Shown one piece after another: positions 16,164-24,057 of a stretch of DNA of 64,000 nucleotides (the stretch's first letter is position 1; each line of letters begins with the position of its first letter). The notes beneath the pieces are model-generated. The model did not search any database. It had not been told where the DNA came from and was given only the letters and a program-made list of their open reading frames with translations. The stretch is from Flavobacteriales bacterium (GTDB lineage: Bacteria > Bacteroidota > Bacteroidia > Flavobacteriales_D > Crocinitomicaceae), in assembly GCA_947462255.1 (NCBI GenBank), contig CANHOA010000014.1, positions 1 to 64,000 on the forward strand. Direction: 5' to 3'. The translations under genes and the position numbers were made by a program.

Positions 16164-16541
16164 CTAAATCCTGAAATTTTGAAATTGAATAAATAGAGGT
16201 AATGGAAAAAATAAGCCTTTCCTTTCCGTATCCCTAAGGACCAATTTAGAAGTGAAAATAGAGGCCGAATATTCGTAAAACTTAGAATATAAAACAGAAA
16301 GGTCAAATTCCTTGTGATTTTCAGCTCCCTCATCATCAGAAGAATTATTGAATTCTTCATCGGACTCTTCATTTTCTTGAATGGGAAATGAAAGATTTTT
16401 GGATTGGTCTGAAAAACACTCCGTTTTACTTGATGGCGATGTTACAGCTAATTTATTAACTGCATAGCCATAAAATGAATTGAAGAAAATAGTTATGGCA
16501 ACTATACAAGAAAGTAATTTGCTAAACATTTTCAATATCAT
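16164..16541 (-). CDS. Small secreted/membrane protein preceding dabA, unknown
   Basis: A 125-residue protein starting at the ATG at 16541; an in-frame ATG at 16529 (MFSKLLSCIVAITIFFNSF) is equally possible and fits better the short distance to the -7 box at 16546-16553. A signal peptide or anchor (about residues 5-27) is followed by an acidic linker (EENEESDEEFNNSSDDEG) and a C-terminal Phe/Leu-rich part (SVLYSKFYEYSASIF, GLFFPLPLFIQFQNF). I do not recognise the family. As the first gene of the leftward unit, 62 bp before dabA, it is probably co-transcribed and may be an accessory or an independent small envelope protein. Confidence 0.55.
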   Translation of the reverse strand: MILKMFSKLLSCIVAITIFFNSFYGYAVNKLAVTSPSSKTECFSDQSKNLSFPIQENEESDEEFNNSSDDEGAENHKEFDLSVLYSKFYEYSASIFTSKLVLRDTERKGLFFPLPLFIQFQNFRI

Positions 16542-16600
16542 TTAGCAAAACTACTGTTATTTTATTAAATAAGTACAGTTGGATATAAAATTTGCTAAAT
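16518..16600. promoter_or_regulatory. Three TTTGCTAAA sites in the divergent dab / rocD region
   Basis: TTTGCTAAA occurs at 16518-16526, inverted (TTTAGCAAA) at 16541-16549, and again direct at 16591-16599. The first two form a perfect 9-bp inverted repeat with a 14-bp gap, covering the start codons of the small gene. The second overlaps the leftward -7 box, and the third lies between the rightward -33 and -7 boxes. They look like operator sites for one regulator; the first pair could alternatively form an RNA hairpin over the start codon. Confidence 0.45.
16546..16553 (-). promoter_or_regulatory. -7 box of the DAB operon promoter
   Basis: Read on the minus strand this is TAGTTTTG, matching TAnnTTTG. 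No clear TTG is seen at the usual -33 distance, which would suit an activator-dependent promoter. It overlaps one TTTGCTAAA copy. Confidence 0.45.
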
Positions 16601-16612
16601 TCTATATCTTTG
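16579..16612 (+). promoter_or_regulatory. Promoter of the ornithine aminotransferase gene
   Basis: TTG at 16579-16581 and TATCTTTG at 16605-16612 are separated by 23 bp, somewhat longer than optimal. The -7 box is a full match and lies 29 bp before the ATG. Confidence 0.55.
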
Positions 16613-16641
16613 TGGCACCATTATAAACGGTACAATTCCTT

Positions 16642-17910
16642 ATGACTAATCAGCCAACACACTACATAGAACAAGAAAATCGCTTCGGCGCTCATAATTA
16701 TCATCCACTTCCTGTCGTACTGGCAAAAGGAGAAGGTGTCTTTGTTTGGGATGTGGAAGAAAAAAAATACTTCGATTTTCTATCTGCTTACTCAGCGGTT
16801 AATCAAGGTCATTGTCACCCAAAAATTGTGGAAGCATTAATTTCACAAGCGCAAGAATTGACGTTAACATCCCGAGCTTTTTATAATGATTCCCTTGGAC
16901 CGTACGAAGAATATATGCACCAATTATTCGGCTTTGATAAAATGCTACCCATGAATACGGGAGCGGAAGCCGTAGAAACAGCCATTAAAATTTGTAGAAA
17001 ATGGGCCTACGAAAAAAATAACATCGATGAAAATAAAGCGATAATCGTGGTTTGTGATGGCAATTTTCATGGCCGCACCACTACCATCATTTCATTTTCC
17101 AGTGATCCAGACTCCAATAAAAATTTCGGGCCGTATGCTCCCGGTTTTATTTCCATACCTTATAACGATATTGCAGCATTGGAACAGGTGCTAACACTAC
17201 CAAATATTGCTGGATTTCTGGTTGAACCAATTCAAGGTGAAGCAGGTGTTTATACCCCATCAACAGATTACATCGCTAAAGCACATCAATTGTGTAAAAA
17301 AAATGGTGTCTTATTTATTGCGGATGAAATTCAAACAGGCATCGCTCGCACAGGAAGTCTTTTGGCTGTATGTGGGAATTGTACCTGTGAAAGTCAATGT
17401 GAAAGACAAGCAAGCTACGTAAAACCTGACCTTTTAATTTTAGGAAAAGCGCTTTCTGGTGGCGTCTATCCCGTTTCTGCTGTGTTAGCAGATGATGAAA
17501 TCATGATGGTGATACAACCAGGTCAACATGGTTCCACATTTGGGGGAAACCCAATCGCAGCCAAGGTCGCAATTGCTGCATTAGAGGTGGTAAAAGAGGA
17601 ACAGCTCATTCAAAATGCACGCGTATTAGGAGATTTGTTCCGACGGGAAATACAGCGAATTATTGATAAAAACGATCTGTTAGTGCTCGTCAGAGGAAAA
17701 GGCTTACTCAACGCAATTGTCGTAAACGATTCAACTGAAAGCTCCACTGCATGGGATATTTGTGTCGATTTAATGCACAATGGATTATTAGCAAAACCAA
17801 CTCATGGAAACATCATTCGCTTTGCACCACCCCTTACCATTACAGAAGTACAATTGATGGAATGTATTGCAATTATTGAAAAAACGATTCTTAACTTCAT
17901 AAAAAAATAA
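16642..17910 (+). CDS. rocD: Ornithine--oxo-acid aminotransferase
   Basis: A 422-residue class III PLP-dependent aminotransferase. The PLP lysine is Lys269 in [10 protein letters not shown], with Asp228 in FIADEIQTG. The substrate-binding region [16 protein letters not shown] at residues 12-27 and [10 protein letters not shown] are diagnostic for ornithine aminotransferase, which makes glutamate semialdehyde and glutamate from ornithine and 2-oxoglutarate. A short insert after RTGSLLAV contains four Cys (244, 247, 249, 253; [10 protein letters not shown]), absent from the classic Bacillus and human enzymes. I believe flavobacterial homologues share it. The phosphomutase gene follows after 5 bp. 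Confidence 0.93.
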   Translation: MTNQPTHYIEQENRFGAHNYHPLPVVLAKGEGVFVWDVEEKKYFDFLSAYSAVNQGHCHPKIVEALISQAQELTLTSRAFYNDSLGPYEEYMHQLFGFDKMLPMNTGAEAVETAIKICRKWAYEKNNIDENKAIIVVCDGNFHGRTTTIISFSSDPDSNKNFGPYAPGFISIPYNDIAALEQVLTLPNIAGFLVEPIQGEAGVYTPSTDYIAKAHQLCKKNGVLFIADEIQTGIARTGSLLAVCGNCTCESQCERQASYVKPDLLILGKALSGGVYPVSAVLADDEIMMVIQPGQHGSTFGGNPIAAKVAIAALEVVKEEQLIQNARVLGDLFRREIQRIIDKNDLLVLVRGKGLLNAIVVNDSTESSTAWDICVDLMHNGLLAKPTHGNIIRFAPPLTITEVQLMECIAIIEKTILNFIKK

Positions 17911-17915
17911 TTATT

Positions 17916-19325
17916 TTGGGAGAGAAAATAAAATTCGGAACTGATGGATGGCGCGCAATAATCGCAGATCAGTTTACAGTAGAAAATGTAGCACGTGTCG
18001 CTGAGGCAACTGGCTTATGGTTATTAAAAAATTATTCGTCCCCAAAAGTGGTGATTGGTCACGACTGTCGTTTTGCGGGTGAATTGTTTACTGAAACGGT
18101 AGCAAAAGTGTTTTTAACACAAGGTATTCCTGTTAAAATGGCACGTGGTTTTGTTTCTACACCAATGATTTCATTAGCCGCTTTTCAGCTTGAATGTGAA
18201 ATCGGTGTGATTATTACTGCAAGTCATAACCCTCCTAGCTATAACGGATTTAAACTGAAAGCATTCTTTGGTGGACCACTATCACCCGAAAATGTGCAAG
18301 AAGTTGAAGATATTATTCCTGATTCATGTAGCGTTGATTATAGCAAAGTTTCAATTGAAAATGCTATACATTCAGGCCAACTAGAAATTGTGGATCTCGA
18401 AACACGCTATGTGGAACATGTAAAGAAGAATTTTGATTTAGATGCCATTAATCGTTCTGGGCTAAACTTAGTATATGATGCAATGTATGGCGCTGGACAG
18501 CTCGTTATGCCAAGGATTTTACCTAATGTTAAGCTCCTGCATTGCGAATACAACCCAACTTTCATGGGGCAAGCGCCTGAACCGATCGCGAAAAACTTGA
18601 AAGGACTAGAAGAATATATTGCGCTAAACCCAGGTATTCATTGTGCTTTAGCAACTGATGGTGATGCTGATCGCATTGGATTATATAATGGAAGTGGGGA
18701 ATTTATTGATTCACACCACATCATCTTATTATTAATTCATTATTTGTTTAATTACAAAAAATTAACGGGTAAAGTAGCCATTGCTTTTAGTGTTACACCT
18801 CGTGTTGAACAACTTTGCGAACATTATGGGCTTGAGGTAGAAATAACCAAAATAGGCTTCAAGGAAATTGCATCGATTATGATTCGAGAGGATGTGCTGC
18901 TTGGAGGAGAAGAATCTGGAGGAATCGCTGTAAAAGGACATATTCCAGAACGAGATGGCATCTGGATGGGATTAATTATTTGGGAATTCATGGCCCTTTC
19001 TGGCAAAACATTAGACGAATTAATTGATGAAGTTTATGCGATTGTAGGCGCCTTCAAATTTGAACGAAGTGATTTGCATATTACAGAAGAATTAAAACAA
19101 AAGATCATAGCAAATTGCAAGGCAGACAACTATAAATCCTTCGGGAAATATAAAGTTCGTAATATAAAAACTACGGATGGATTCAAATACTTCTTCGACG
19201 ACGAAAGATGGGTCATGATAAGACCTTCCGGAACCGAACCAGTACTTCGAACCTATGCAGAAGCTCCTACTTTAGCAGAGGTAAGGGAAATCCTTAAAGC
19301 GACAGAAGAAACTATTTGCAAGTAA
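17916..19325 (+). CDS. Phosphoglucomutase/phosphomannomutase family protein
   Basis: A 469-residue alpha-D-phosphohexomutase. The catalytic phosphoserine is Ser103 in ITASHNPP, the metal loop is TDGDADRIG, the sugar-binding loop is GGEESGG and the phosphate-binding loop is RPSGTEPVLR. The N-terminal IKFGTDGWRAIIADQFT is family-typical. I take TTG at 17916 as the start, since no ATG or GTG lies between the upstream stop and the conserved FGTDGWR. It interconverts hexose 1- and 6-phosphates; glucose versus mannose preference cannot be read from sequence. It is probably co-transcribed with rocD. Confidence 0.9.
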   Translation: MGEKIKFGTDGWRAIIADQFTVENVARVAEATGLWLLKNYSSPKVVIGHDCRFAGELFTETVAKVFLTQGIPVKMARGFVSTPMISLAAFQLECEIGVIITASHNPPSYNGFKLKAFFGGPLSPENVQEVEDIIPDSCSVDYSKVSIENAIHSGQLEIVDLETRYVEHVKKNFDLDAINRSGLNLVYDAMYGAGQLVMPRILPNVKLLHCEYNPTFMGQAPEPIAKNLKGLEEYIALNPGIHCALATDGDADRIGLYNGSGEFIDSHHIILLLIHYLFNYKKLTGKVAIAFSVTPRVEQLCEHYGLEVEITKIGFKEIASIMIREDVLLGGEESGGIAVKGHIPERDGIWMGLIIWEFMALSGKTLDELIDEVYAIVGAFKFERSDLHITEELKQKIIANCKADNYKSFGKYKVRNIKTTDGFKYFFDDERWVMIRPSGTEPVLRTYAEAPTLAEVREILKATEETICK

Positions 19326-19386
19326 TTGCAATTAGTAATAATTTATTTTATTTAACCTCTATATAAATCTATAAACTATTTTAACC

Positions 19387-19947
19387 ATGCGTTTCTTATT
19401 CTTATTACCATTTATTGCCATTCTTTTTGTTTCACAAAATGCAAATGGACAAAAAGTTATTTCAGGTGTAACCTTCTTTTCTGATATGTATTTAGGCGGA
19501 GAAAAATTAACCATAAATGGTGGTGGGCTTCGAGAAAAATATTTTATTGATTTGTATGTTGCTGCACTTTATATCAAAAAGAAAACCAAAGAGGCATCAA
19601 CAATTATAAATAATGATGAACCAATGGGAATTACAATAAAATTGGTTTCGAATAGTGTAACGAAAGAAAAATTTATTGAATCTGTTAATGAAGGCTTTAA
19701 AAATGCAAGTCATGGAAAGGCTACTAAAGAAGAAATAACCAAATTCACTAGTGCCTTTATTTTAGAGTTTAAAAAAGGGGATATAATTAACTTTAAATAT
19801 ACAACTGAAAGTGGTGTATTAATCGAAAAAAATGGTGTAAAACTCACAACAATACCTGGACTAGATTTCAAAAAAGCACTCTTTTCTATCTGGTTAGGAA
19901 AAATACCAGCCGACGAAACCCTTAAAAATGGCATGTTAGGGAATTGA
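19387..19947 (+). CDS. Chalcone isomerase-like secreted protein
   Basis: A 186-residue protein with a signal peptide at residues 1-21 (FVSQNANGQ). The mature domain (VTFFSDMYLGGEKLTINGGGLREKYFIDLYVAALYI) matches the bacterial chalcone-isomerase-like (Chalcone_3) family, and the pattern FIDLYVAALYIKKK is highly typical. Bacterial members are exported and probably bind fatty acids or small hydrophobic ligands rather than chalcone. The C-terminus ends IWLGKIPADETLKNGMLG, the usual end of this family. It stands 61 bp after the phosphomutase gene. Confidence 0.85.
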   Translation: MRFLFLLPFIAILFVSQNANGQKVISGVTFFSDMYLGGEKLTINGGGLREKYFIDLYVAALYIKKKTKEASTIINNDEPMGITIKLVSNSVTKEKFIESVNEGFKNASHGKATKEEITKFTSAFILEFKKGDIINFKYTTESGVLIEKNGVKLTTIPGLDFKKALFSIWLGKIPADETLKNGMLGN

Positions 19948-20017
19948 TTCCATTGCATAAATAGCCCGTTTGTTGATTATAGAACCTATAAATCAGTTGC
20001 GAAAACGATCGTTTTTT

Positions 20018-20839
20018 TTATCCTAATCCAACATCCAATATCATCATAACTAAAAATCCGCCGATAAATCCCATTACGGCGACATCGGTGTATTTATCTC
20101 GTTGGGTTTCTGGAATCACTTCTTCGACAACTACAAAGATCATGGCTCCTGCAGCAAAGGCCAAAGCATAAGGCAAGATTGATTGCATATAAATTACAGA
20201 TACTGCTCCAATAACACCAGCAATTGGTTCCACAATGGCAGAAAGTTGTCCGTACCAAAAACTCTTAAATCGACTCGCTCCTGCCCTGCGCAAAGGCATC
20301 GCCACAGCAAATCCTTCGGGAAAATTTTGGATCGCAATACCAATTGTTAAAGCTATCGCTCCAGCATAAGTTGCTCCTTCCATGCCATTCGCTGCAGCAC
20401 CAAACAAAACACCAATTGCCAATCCTTCTGGAATATTATGAAGTGTAATGGCTAATACCAATAACGTTGTTTTATGCAGCTGTGTTTTTACTCCCTCAGA
20501 TTCATTCTCATTAAAATTAAGGTGCAAGTGGGGTAATAGTTTATCCAATCCAAAAATGAAAATGGCACCAAGTGCAAAACCCAATGCAGCAGGAAATACT
20601 TTTACAAATCCTTCTCCTGGACTCATTTCTATAGATGGCGCGAGTAAACTCCAAAAACTTGCCGCTACCATAATTCCCCCTGTAAATCCAAGCATGCCAT
20701 CTAACATGCCTCGATGCATTGATTTGATGCCAAAAACCATTGCTGCCCCTGCAGCAGTAACAAGCCATGTAAATGTTGTGGCTAATAATGCTGCTAAAAC
20801 AGGGTGGATTTGGGAAAACCAAGATATAATTGCCTCCAT
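20018..20839 (-). CDS. ZIP family divalent metal transporter
   Basis: A 273-residue polytopic protein with about eight hydrophobic segments. The two metal-binding helices carry HNIPEGLAIGVLFG and NFPEGFAVAMPLR, the paired (H/N)xPEG motifs of ZIP proteins, and a variable loop is rich in His and acidic residues (HLHLNFNENESEG). Length and motifs fit the GufA/ZupT-like branch, which imports zinc, iron or other divalent cations; selectivity cannot be told. It is monocistronic, and a palindromic AAAACGATCGTTTT followed by T lies at its 3' end (about 20003-20018). Confidence 0.9.
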   Translation of the reverse strand: MEAIISWFSQIHPVLAALLATTFTWLVTAAGAAMVFGIKSMHRGMLDGMLGFTGGIMVAASFWSLLAPSIEMSPGEGFVKVFPAALGFALGAIFIFGLDKLLPHLHLNFNENESEGVKTQLHKTTLLVLAITLHNIPEGLAIGVLFGAAANGMEGATYAGAIALTIGIAIQNFPEGFAVAMPLRRAGASRFKSFWYGQLSAIVEPIAGVIGAVSVIYMQSILPYALAFAAGAMIFVVVEEVIPETQRDKYTDVAVMGFIGGFLVMMILDVGLG

Positions 20840-20878
20840 CCTCTTATCAATCTAAATTAATTTATAGTGCTAATTTCG

Positions 20879-20912
20879 CAAAAGTAATTCAATTCCGTAT
20901 ATTTGAATCCAA
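20879..20912 (-). promoter_or_regulatory. Promoter of the ZIP transporter gene, overlapping a rightward -7 box
   Basis: On the minus strand the -7 box TACTTTTG is at 20879-20886 and a TTG lies at 20910-20912, with a 23-bp spacer. Within it, the rightward box TATATTTG at 20898-20905 serves the lipoprotein gene. The two promoters overlap, so their firing may be mutually exclusive. Confidence 0.5.
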
Positions 20913-20926
20913 TTAAAACTATTTGT

Positions 20927-21283
20927 ATGAAAAGTATTTTGATTATTTCCTTACTATTTATGCTAGGCATCACCTTAGGATGCCAAAAACAAGATGATAC
21001 GATCTATCGTGTTTATGTTTCCCTAAATGGTCAACCTAAAGTAAATGCCAAAGTACGGATCTATGGTGTTAATTCCGTTAACCCTCCTGCTATCGATTTA
21101 ACGGAATATACAGATGCCAATGGTTTAGCTGAGTTTAATCTTAACGACTATATAAAAGCCGGTTCATCTGGTGGATTAACCATTGATAATTATGTACACT
21201 TACTAAAATTTGGACCCGTGGATACGGTAAAAACAGTCTTTGTTGAAGGTTTTAAGACCACTAAACAAGAATATAAATTTTAA
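20927..21283 (+). CDS. Small lipoprotein with Ig-like/carboxypeptidase-regulatory-like domain
   Basis: I use the ATG at 20927 (118 residues); an upstream in-frame ATG at 20903 would place the -7 box inside the gene. Residues 1-19 are a lipoprotein signal peptide with lipobox ITLGC. The mature part (IYRVYVSLNGQPKVNAKVRIYGVNS, then YTDANGLAEFNLNDYI) has the pattern of a single carboxypeptidase-regulatory or Ig-like beta-sandwich. Function unknown. It stands alone between divergent ZIP and downstream proS. Confidence 0.65.
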   Translation: MKSILIISLLFMLGITLGCQKQDDTIYRVYVSLNGQPKVNAKVRIYGVNSVNPPAIDLTEYTDANGLAEFNLNDYIKAGSSGGLTIDNYVHLLKFGPVDTVKTVFVEGFKTTKQEYKF

Positions 21284-21315
21284 GCAAAGTATACTCAATA
21301 AATAAGCGTTTCTTC

Positions 21316-21323
21316 TAACTTTG
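21316..21323 (+). promoter_or_regulatory. -7 box of proS
   Basis: TAACTTTG, a full match to TAnnTTTG, 20 bp before the proS ATG. No TTG is visible at the expected upstream distance. Confidence 0.5.
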
Positions 21324-21342
21324 TCAGACCTATTCTACCAGC

Positions 21343-22815
21343 ATGTCTCAAAAATTAACAAGCCGTTCGGAAGACTATTCCAAATGGTATAATGAATTAG
21401 TAAATCGTGCAGATCTCGCAGAGCATTCAGATGTTAGGGGATGTATGATCATAAAACCCTATGGCTATGCCATCTGGGAAAAAATGAGGGATATTTTAGA
21501 TGTTAAATTTAAAGAAACTGGTCACCAAAATGCCTATTTTCCTTTATTTATTCCTAAATCATACCTCAGCAAAGAAGCAAGCCATATTGAAGGATTCGCG
21601 AAAGAATGTGCCGTTGTAACCCACTATCGATTAATGAACGCTCCAGATGGCAGCGGCGTTGTTGTTGATCCAAGTGCAAAATTAGAGGAAGAACTAATTA
21701 TTCGGCCAACTTCCGAAACAATCATTTGGAATTCGTATAAAAATTGGATTCAATCGTACCGTGATTTACCGATTTTAATTAACCAATGGGCAAATGTTGT
21801 TCGATGGGAAATGCGTACTCGATTATTTCTAAGAACAACTGAATTCTTGTGGCAAGAAGGGCATACTGCACATGCAACCAAAGCAGAAGCAATTGCTGAA
21901 GCTGACCAAATGTTGCACGTTTATGCGGATTTTGCAGAAAACTATATGGCGATGCCTGTGCTCCTTGGACGAAAAACAGAAAGTGAACGTTTTGCAGGCG
22001 CAGAAGACACACTTTGTATTGAAGCCTTAATGCAAGATGGTAAAGCCCTGCAAGCTGGGACTTCTCATTTTTTAGGCCAAAATTTTGCGAAAGCCTTTGA
22101 TGTAAAATTTGCGGACAAAGAAGGGAAATTAGATCACGTTTGGGCAACTTCTTGGGGTGTGTCAACACGTTTAATGGGTGCCTTAATTATGACGCATTCC
22201 GATGATGAAGGCTTGGTTCTTCCGCCATCATTAGCTCCAATTCAAGTGGTTGGAATTCCTATTTATAGAAATGATGACGAATTGAATGCCATTACTGAAA
22301 AATTTATCACCTTAGGAAAATCACTGAAATCGCTAGGAATTTCCTTTAAATTTGACAATGACGACAACAGAAGGCCAGGATGGAAATTTGCAGAATATGA
22401 GTCTAAAGGTGTTCCAATTCGACTTGCAATGGGTCCTAGAGATTTGGAAAATGGCAACGTGGAATTAGCAAGACGCGACTTAAAGACAAAAGAAATTGTT
22501 GCTTTTGATGGAATAGAAAGCATGATACAAAAAGTATTAGATGCCATTCAAGAAAACTTACTGCAGCGATCAAAAGATTTTCGCACTGAGCACACATATA
22601 GTGTAGATTCATACCAAGAATTCAAGGAAAAAATTGATGCTGGTGGATTTTTTATGGCGCATTGGGACGGCACAAAAGAAACCGAAGAAAAAATTAAAAA
22701 CGAAACGCAGGCTACTATTCGTTGTATTCCATTGGACTTTATCCATGAAGAAGGAAAATGTATGGTAACAGGGGCACCTTCTAAGGGAAGGGTCGTTTTT
22801 GCAAAAGCATATTAA
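21343..22815 (+). CDS. proS: Prolyl-tRNA synthetase (ProS type 3)
   Basis: A 490-residue class II synthetase of the short, eukaryote/archaea-like type common in Bacteroidota, lacking the YbaK-like editing insert. It starts [38 protein letters not shown]. Motif 2 is visible in [26 protein letters not shown]. The [17 protein letters not shown] segment and the C-terminal Cys-containing zinc-type domain ([30 protein letters not shown]) complete the domain set. It charges tRNA-Pro. It ends 3 bp before the methyltransferase gene. Confidence 0.97.
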   Translation: MSQKLTSRSEDYSKWYNELVNRADLAEHSDVRGCMIIKPYGYAIWEKMRDILDVKFKETGHQNAYFPLFIPKSYLSKEASHIEGFAKECAVVTHYRLMNAPDGSGVVVDPSAKLEEELIIRPTSETIIWNSYKNWIQSYRDLPILINQWANVVRWEMRTRLFLRTTEFLWQEGHTAHATKAEAIAEADQMLHVYADFAENYMAMPVLLGRKTESERFAGAEDTLCIEALMQDGKALQAGTSHFLGQNFAKAFDVKFADKEGKLDHVWATSWGVSTRLMGALIMTHSDDEGLVLPPSLAPIQVVGIPIYRNDDELNAITEKFITLGKSLKSLGISFKFDNDDNRRPGWKFAEYESKGVPIRLAMGPRDLENGNVELARRDLKTKEIVAFDGIESMIQKVLDAIQENLLQRSKDFRTEHTYSVDSYQEFKEKIDAGGFFMAHWDGTKETEEKIKNETQATIRCIPLDFIHEEGKCMVTGAPSKGRVVFAKAY

Positions 22816-22818
22816 TCA

Positions 22819-23520
22819 TTGTCCAAATTTCGTTTCAAGGAATTCTCCATTCAACAAGATATCAATGCGCATAAAGTTGGCACAGATGCCATGCTGCTTG
22901 GCGCTTATATCGATGCTTCTAAGCAATCTTTAGGCTTAGATATCGGCGCAGGAACAGGGGTATTATCCTTGATGCTTGCACAAAGAAATCCCAATATTCA
23001 AATTACCTGCATCGAAATAGATAAAAAAAGTTCGGATGAATGCTCAGCAAACATTATGGAATCTCCATGGTCTAATCGGATTCATTTAATTAACCATGAC
23101 TTTATTGAGTATCAATTTACGCAAAAATTCGACCTTATTTTCACCAATCCACCCTATTATCTTACGGATAATTCATCCAACGAATCCAATGAAAGAACCA
23201 AGCATATTACACCTGAATCATTGCTAAGTTGGTTGAATAAAATTGCGGAGCTACTGACAACAAAAGGGGAATTTTGGATGATTTGGCCTAGTGAAACGAG
23301 TCAAAAAATTATTGAGATAGCTCATGATTCAGATCTCCATGTTGCAAAAAAAATCGCTATTTACAGCAAAATAAATAAGTTGTCAAGGAATATACTATGC
23401 TTTAGTAGGGAGAAAAAAGAGGCGTTTAATGACGAACAATTAATCATTCGTAATCATGATAATTCCTACTCAGATGCCTATCGTAGTTTAACCTCCGATT
23501 TTCATTACACAGAATTTTAA
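22819..23520 (+). CDS. tRNA1(Val) (adenine-N6)-methyltransferase-like protein
   Basis: A 233-residue Rossmann-fold methyltransferase. The SAM-binding motif is LDIGAGTGVLSLML at about residues 39-52 and the catalytic motif is NPPYY at about 111-115. The N-terminal FKEFSIQQDINAHKVGTDAMLLGAY is characteristic of TrmN6 (YfiC), which methylates A37 of tRNA-Val1. I take TTG at 22819 as the start because no ATG precedes the conserved FRFKEFSI. It lies 3 bp after proS, so translation coupling is likely and a tRNA role fits the context. Confidence 0.85.
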   Translation: MSKFRFKEFSIQQDINAHKVGTDAMLLGAYIDASKQSLGLDIGAGTGVLSLMLAQRNPNIQITCIEIDKKSSDECSANIMESPWSNRIHLINHDFIEYQFTQKFDLIFTNPPYYLTDNSSNESNERTKHITPESLLSWLNKIAELLTTKGEFWMIWPSETSQKIIEIAHDSDLHVAKKIAIYSKINKLSRNILCFSREKKEAFNDEQLIIRNHDNSYSDAYRSLTSDFHYTEF

Positions 23521-23544
23521 GCCATCCTGTTACTTAAAAAATCG

Positions 23545-23552
23545 TACTTTTG
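23545..23552 (+). promoter_or_regulatory. -7 box of the DUF983 gene
   Basis: TACTTTTG, a full match to TAnnTTTG, 17 bp upstream of the ATG at 23570. The -33 element is not obvious. Confidence 0.4.
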
Positions 23553-23569
23553 TGAATTAAAAGGGAAAA

Positions 23570-23965
23570 ATGAAAAAAGGATCAAAAATATACAGCATTT
23601 TGCACTTTAAATGCCCTAAATGTCACGAGGGTCGTTTTTTTATTTCAACACCTTACCGCCTTAAAACAACAGGAGACGTATTAGAAACCTGTGAAAAATG
23701 TGGAAATAATAATATGCTAGAGCCCGGGTTTTACCAAGGAGCAATGTATGTTTCTTACGCACTTGGAGTGGCTCTTTTTGTAAGTATTTGGGCTGGAACA
23801 AGTTTATTTACACCAGACATGCAGTCGTGGCTTCAAATATGCATTGTCGCGATTTCAGCGATTGGATTAAGTCCGTTACTCTATTCACTATCTAAAATTT
23901 TGTATGCAAATATTTTTATAAAATATGACCATAAAGCATTGGCGAACCACATGAAACAATCATAG
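23570..23965 (+). CDS. DUF983 domain-containing protein
   Basis: A 131-residue protein. The N-terminal part has two zinc-ribbon-like pairs, CPKC at about residues 15-18 and CEKC at about 42-45. The family signature LEPGFYQGAMYVSYALG follows, then two transmembrane helices (about 61-80 and 89-113). DUF983 proteins are small membrane proteins of unknown function, common in Bacteroidota and Proteobacteria. It is convergent with prfC. Confidence 0.85.
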   Translation: MKKGSKIYSILHFKCPKCHEGRFFISTPYRLKTTGDVLETCEKCGNNNMLEPGFYQGAMYVSYALGVALFVSIWAGTSLFTPDMQSWLQICIVAISAIGLSPLLYSLSKILYANIFIKYDHKALANHMKQS

Positions 23966-24057
23966 GACCGTTCAAATTAGAGAAAGTAATTCCAATTAGA
24001 CAAATTGGTGAAGGAGGAATTTCAATTGATCAAGAAGGTAATTTCAATTTTAAATAA
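23951..24057 (+). pseudogene. Short coding-like tail, possible remnant of a lost gene
   Basis: In a frame different from the DUF983 gene, GPFKLEKVIPIRQIGEGG and then ISIDQEGNFNFK end in TAA at 24055-24057, exactly abutting the prfC stop. A stop codon upstream limits the frame to about 38 codons. The composition looks protein-like rather than random, but I cannot match it to a family. Confidence 0.25.

Noticed and set aside
16157-16372. 71-codon open frame antiparallel/alternate to the small gene before dabA
   Set aside because: It lies in another frame of the gene at 16164-16541, which has a signal peptide and better start context.
20448-20855. 135-codon rightward frame across the ZIP transporter
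   Set aside because: It is antisense to a clear ZIP protein and covers its promoter region; composition is shadow-like.
21779-22168. 129-codon leftward frame inside proS
   Set aside because: It is antisense to conserved synthetase motifs; shadow frame.
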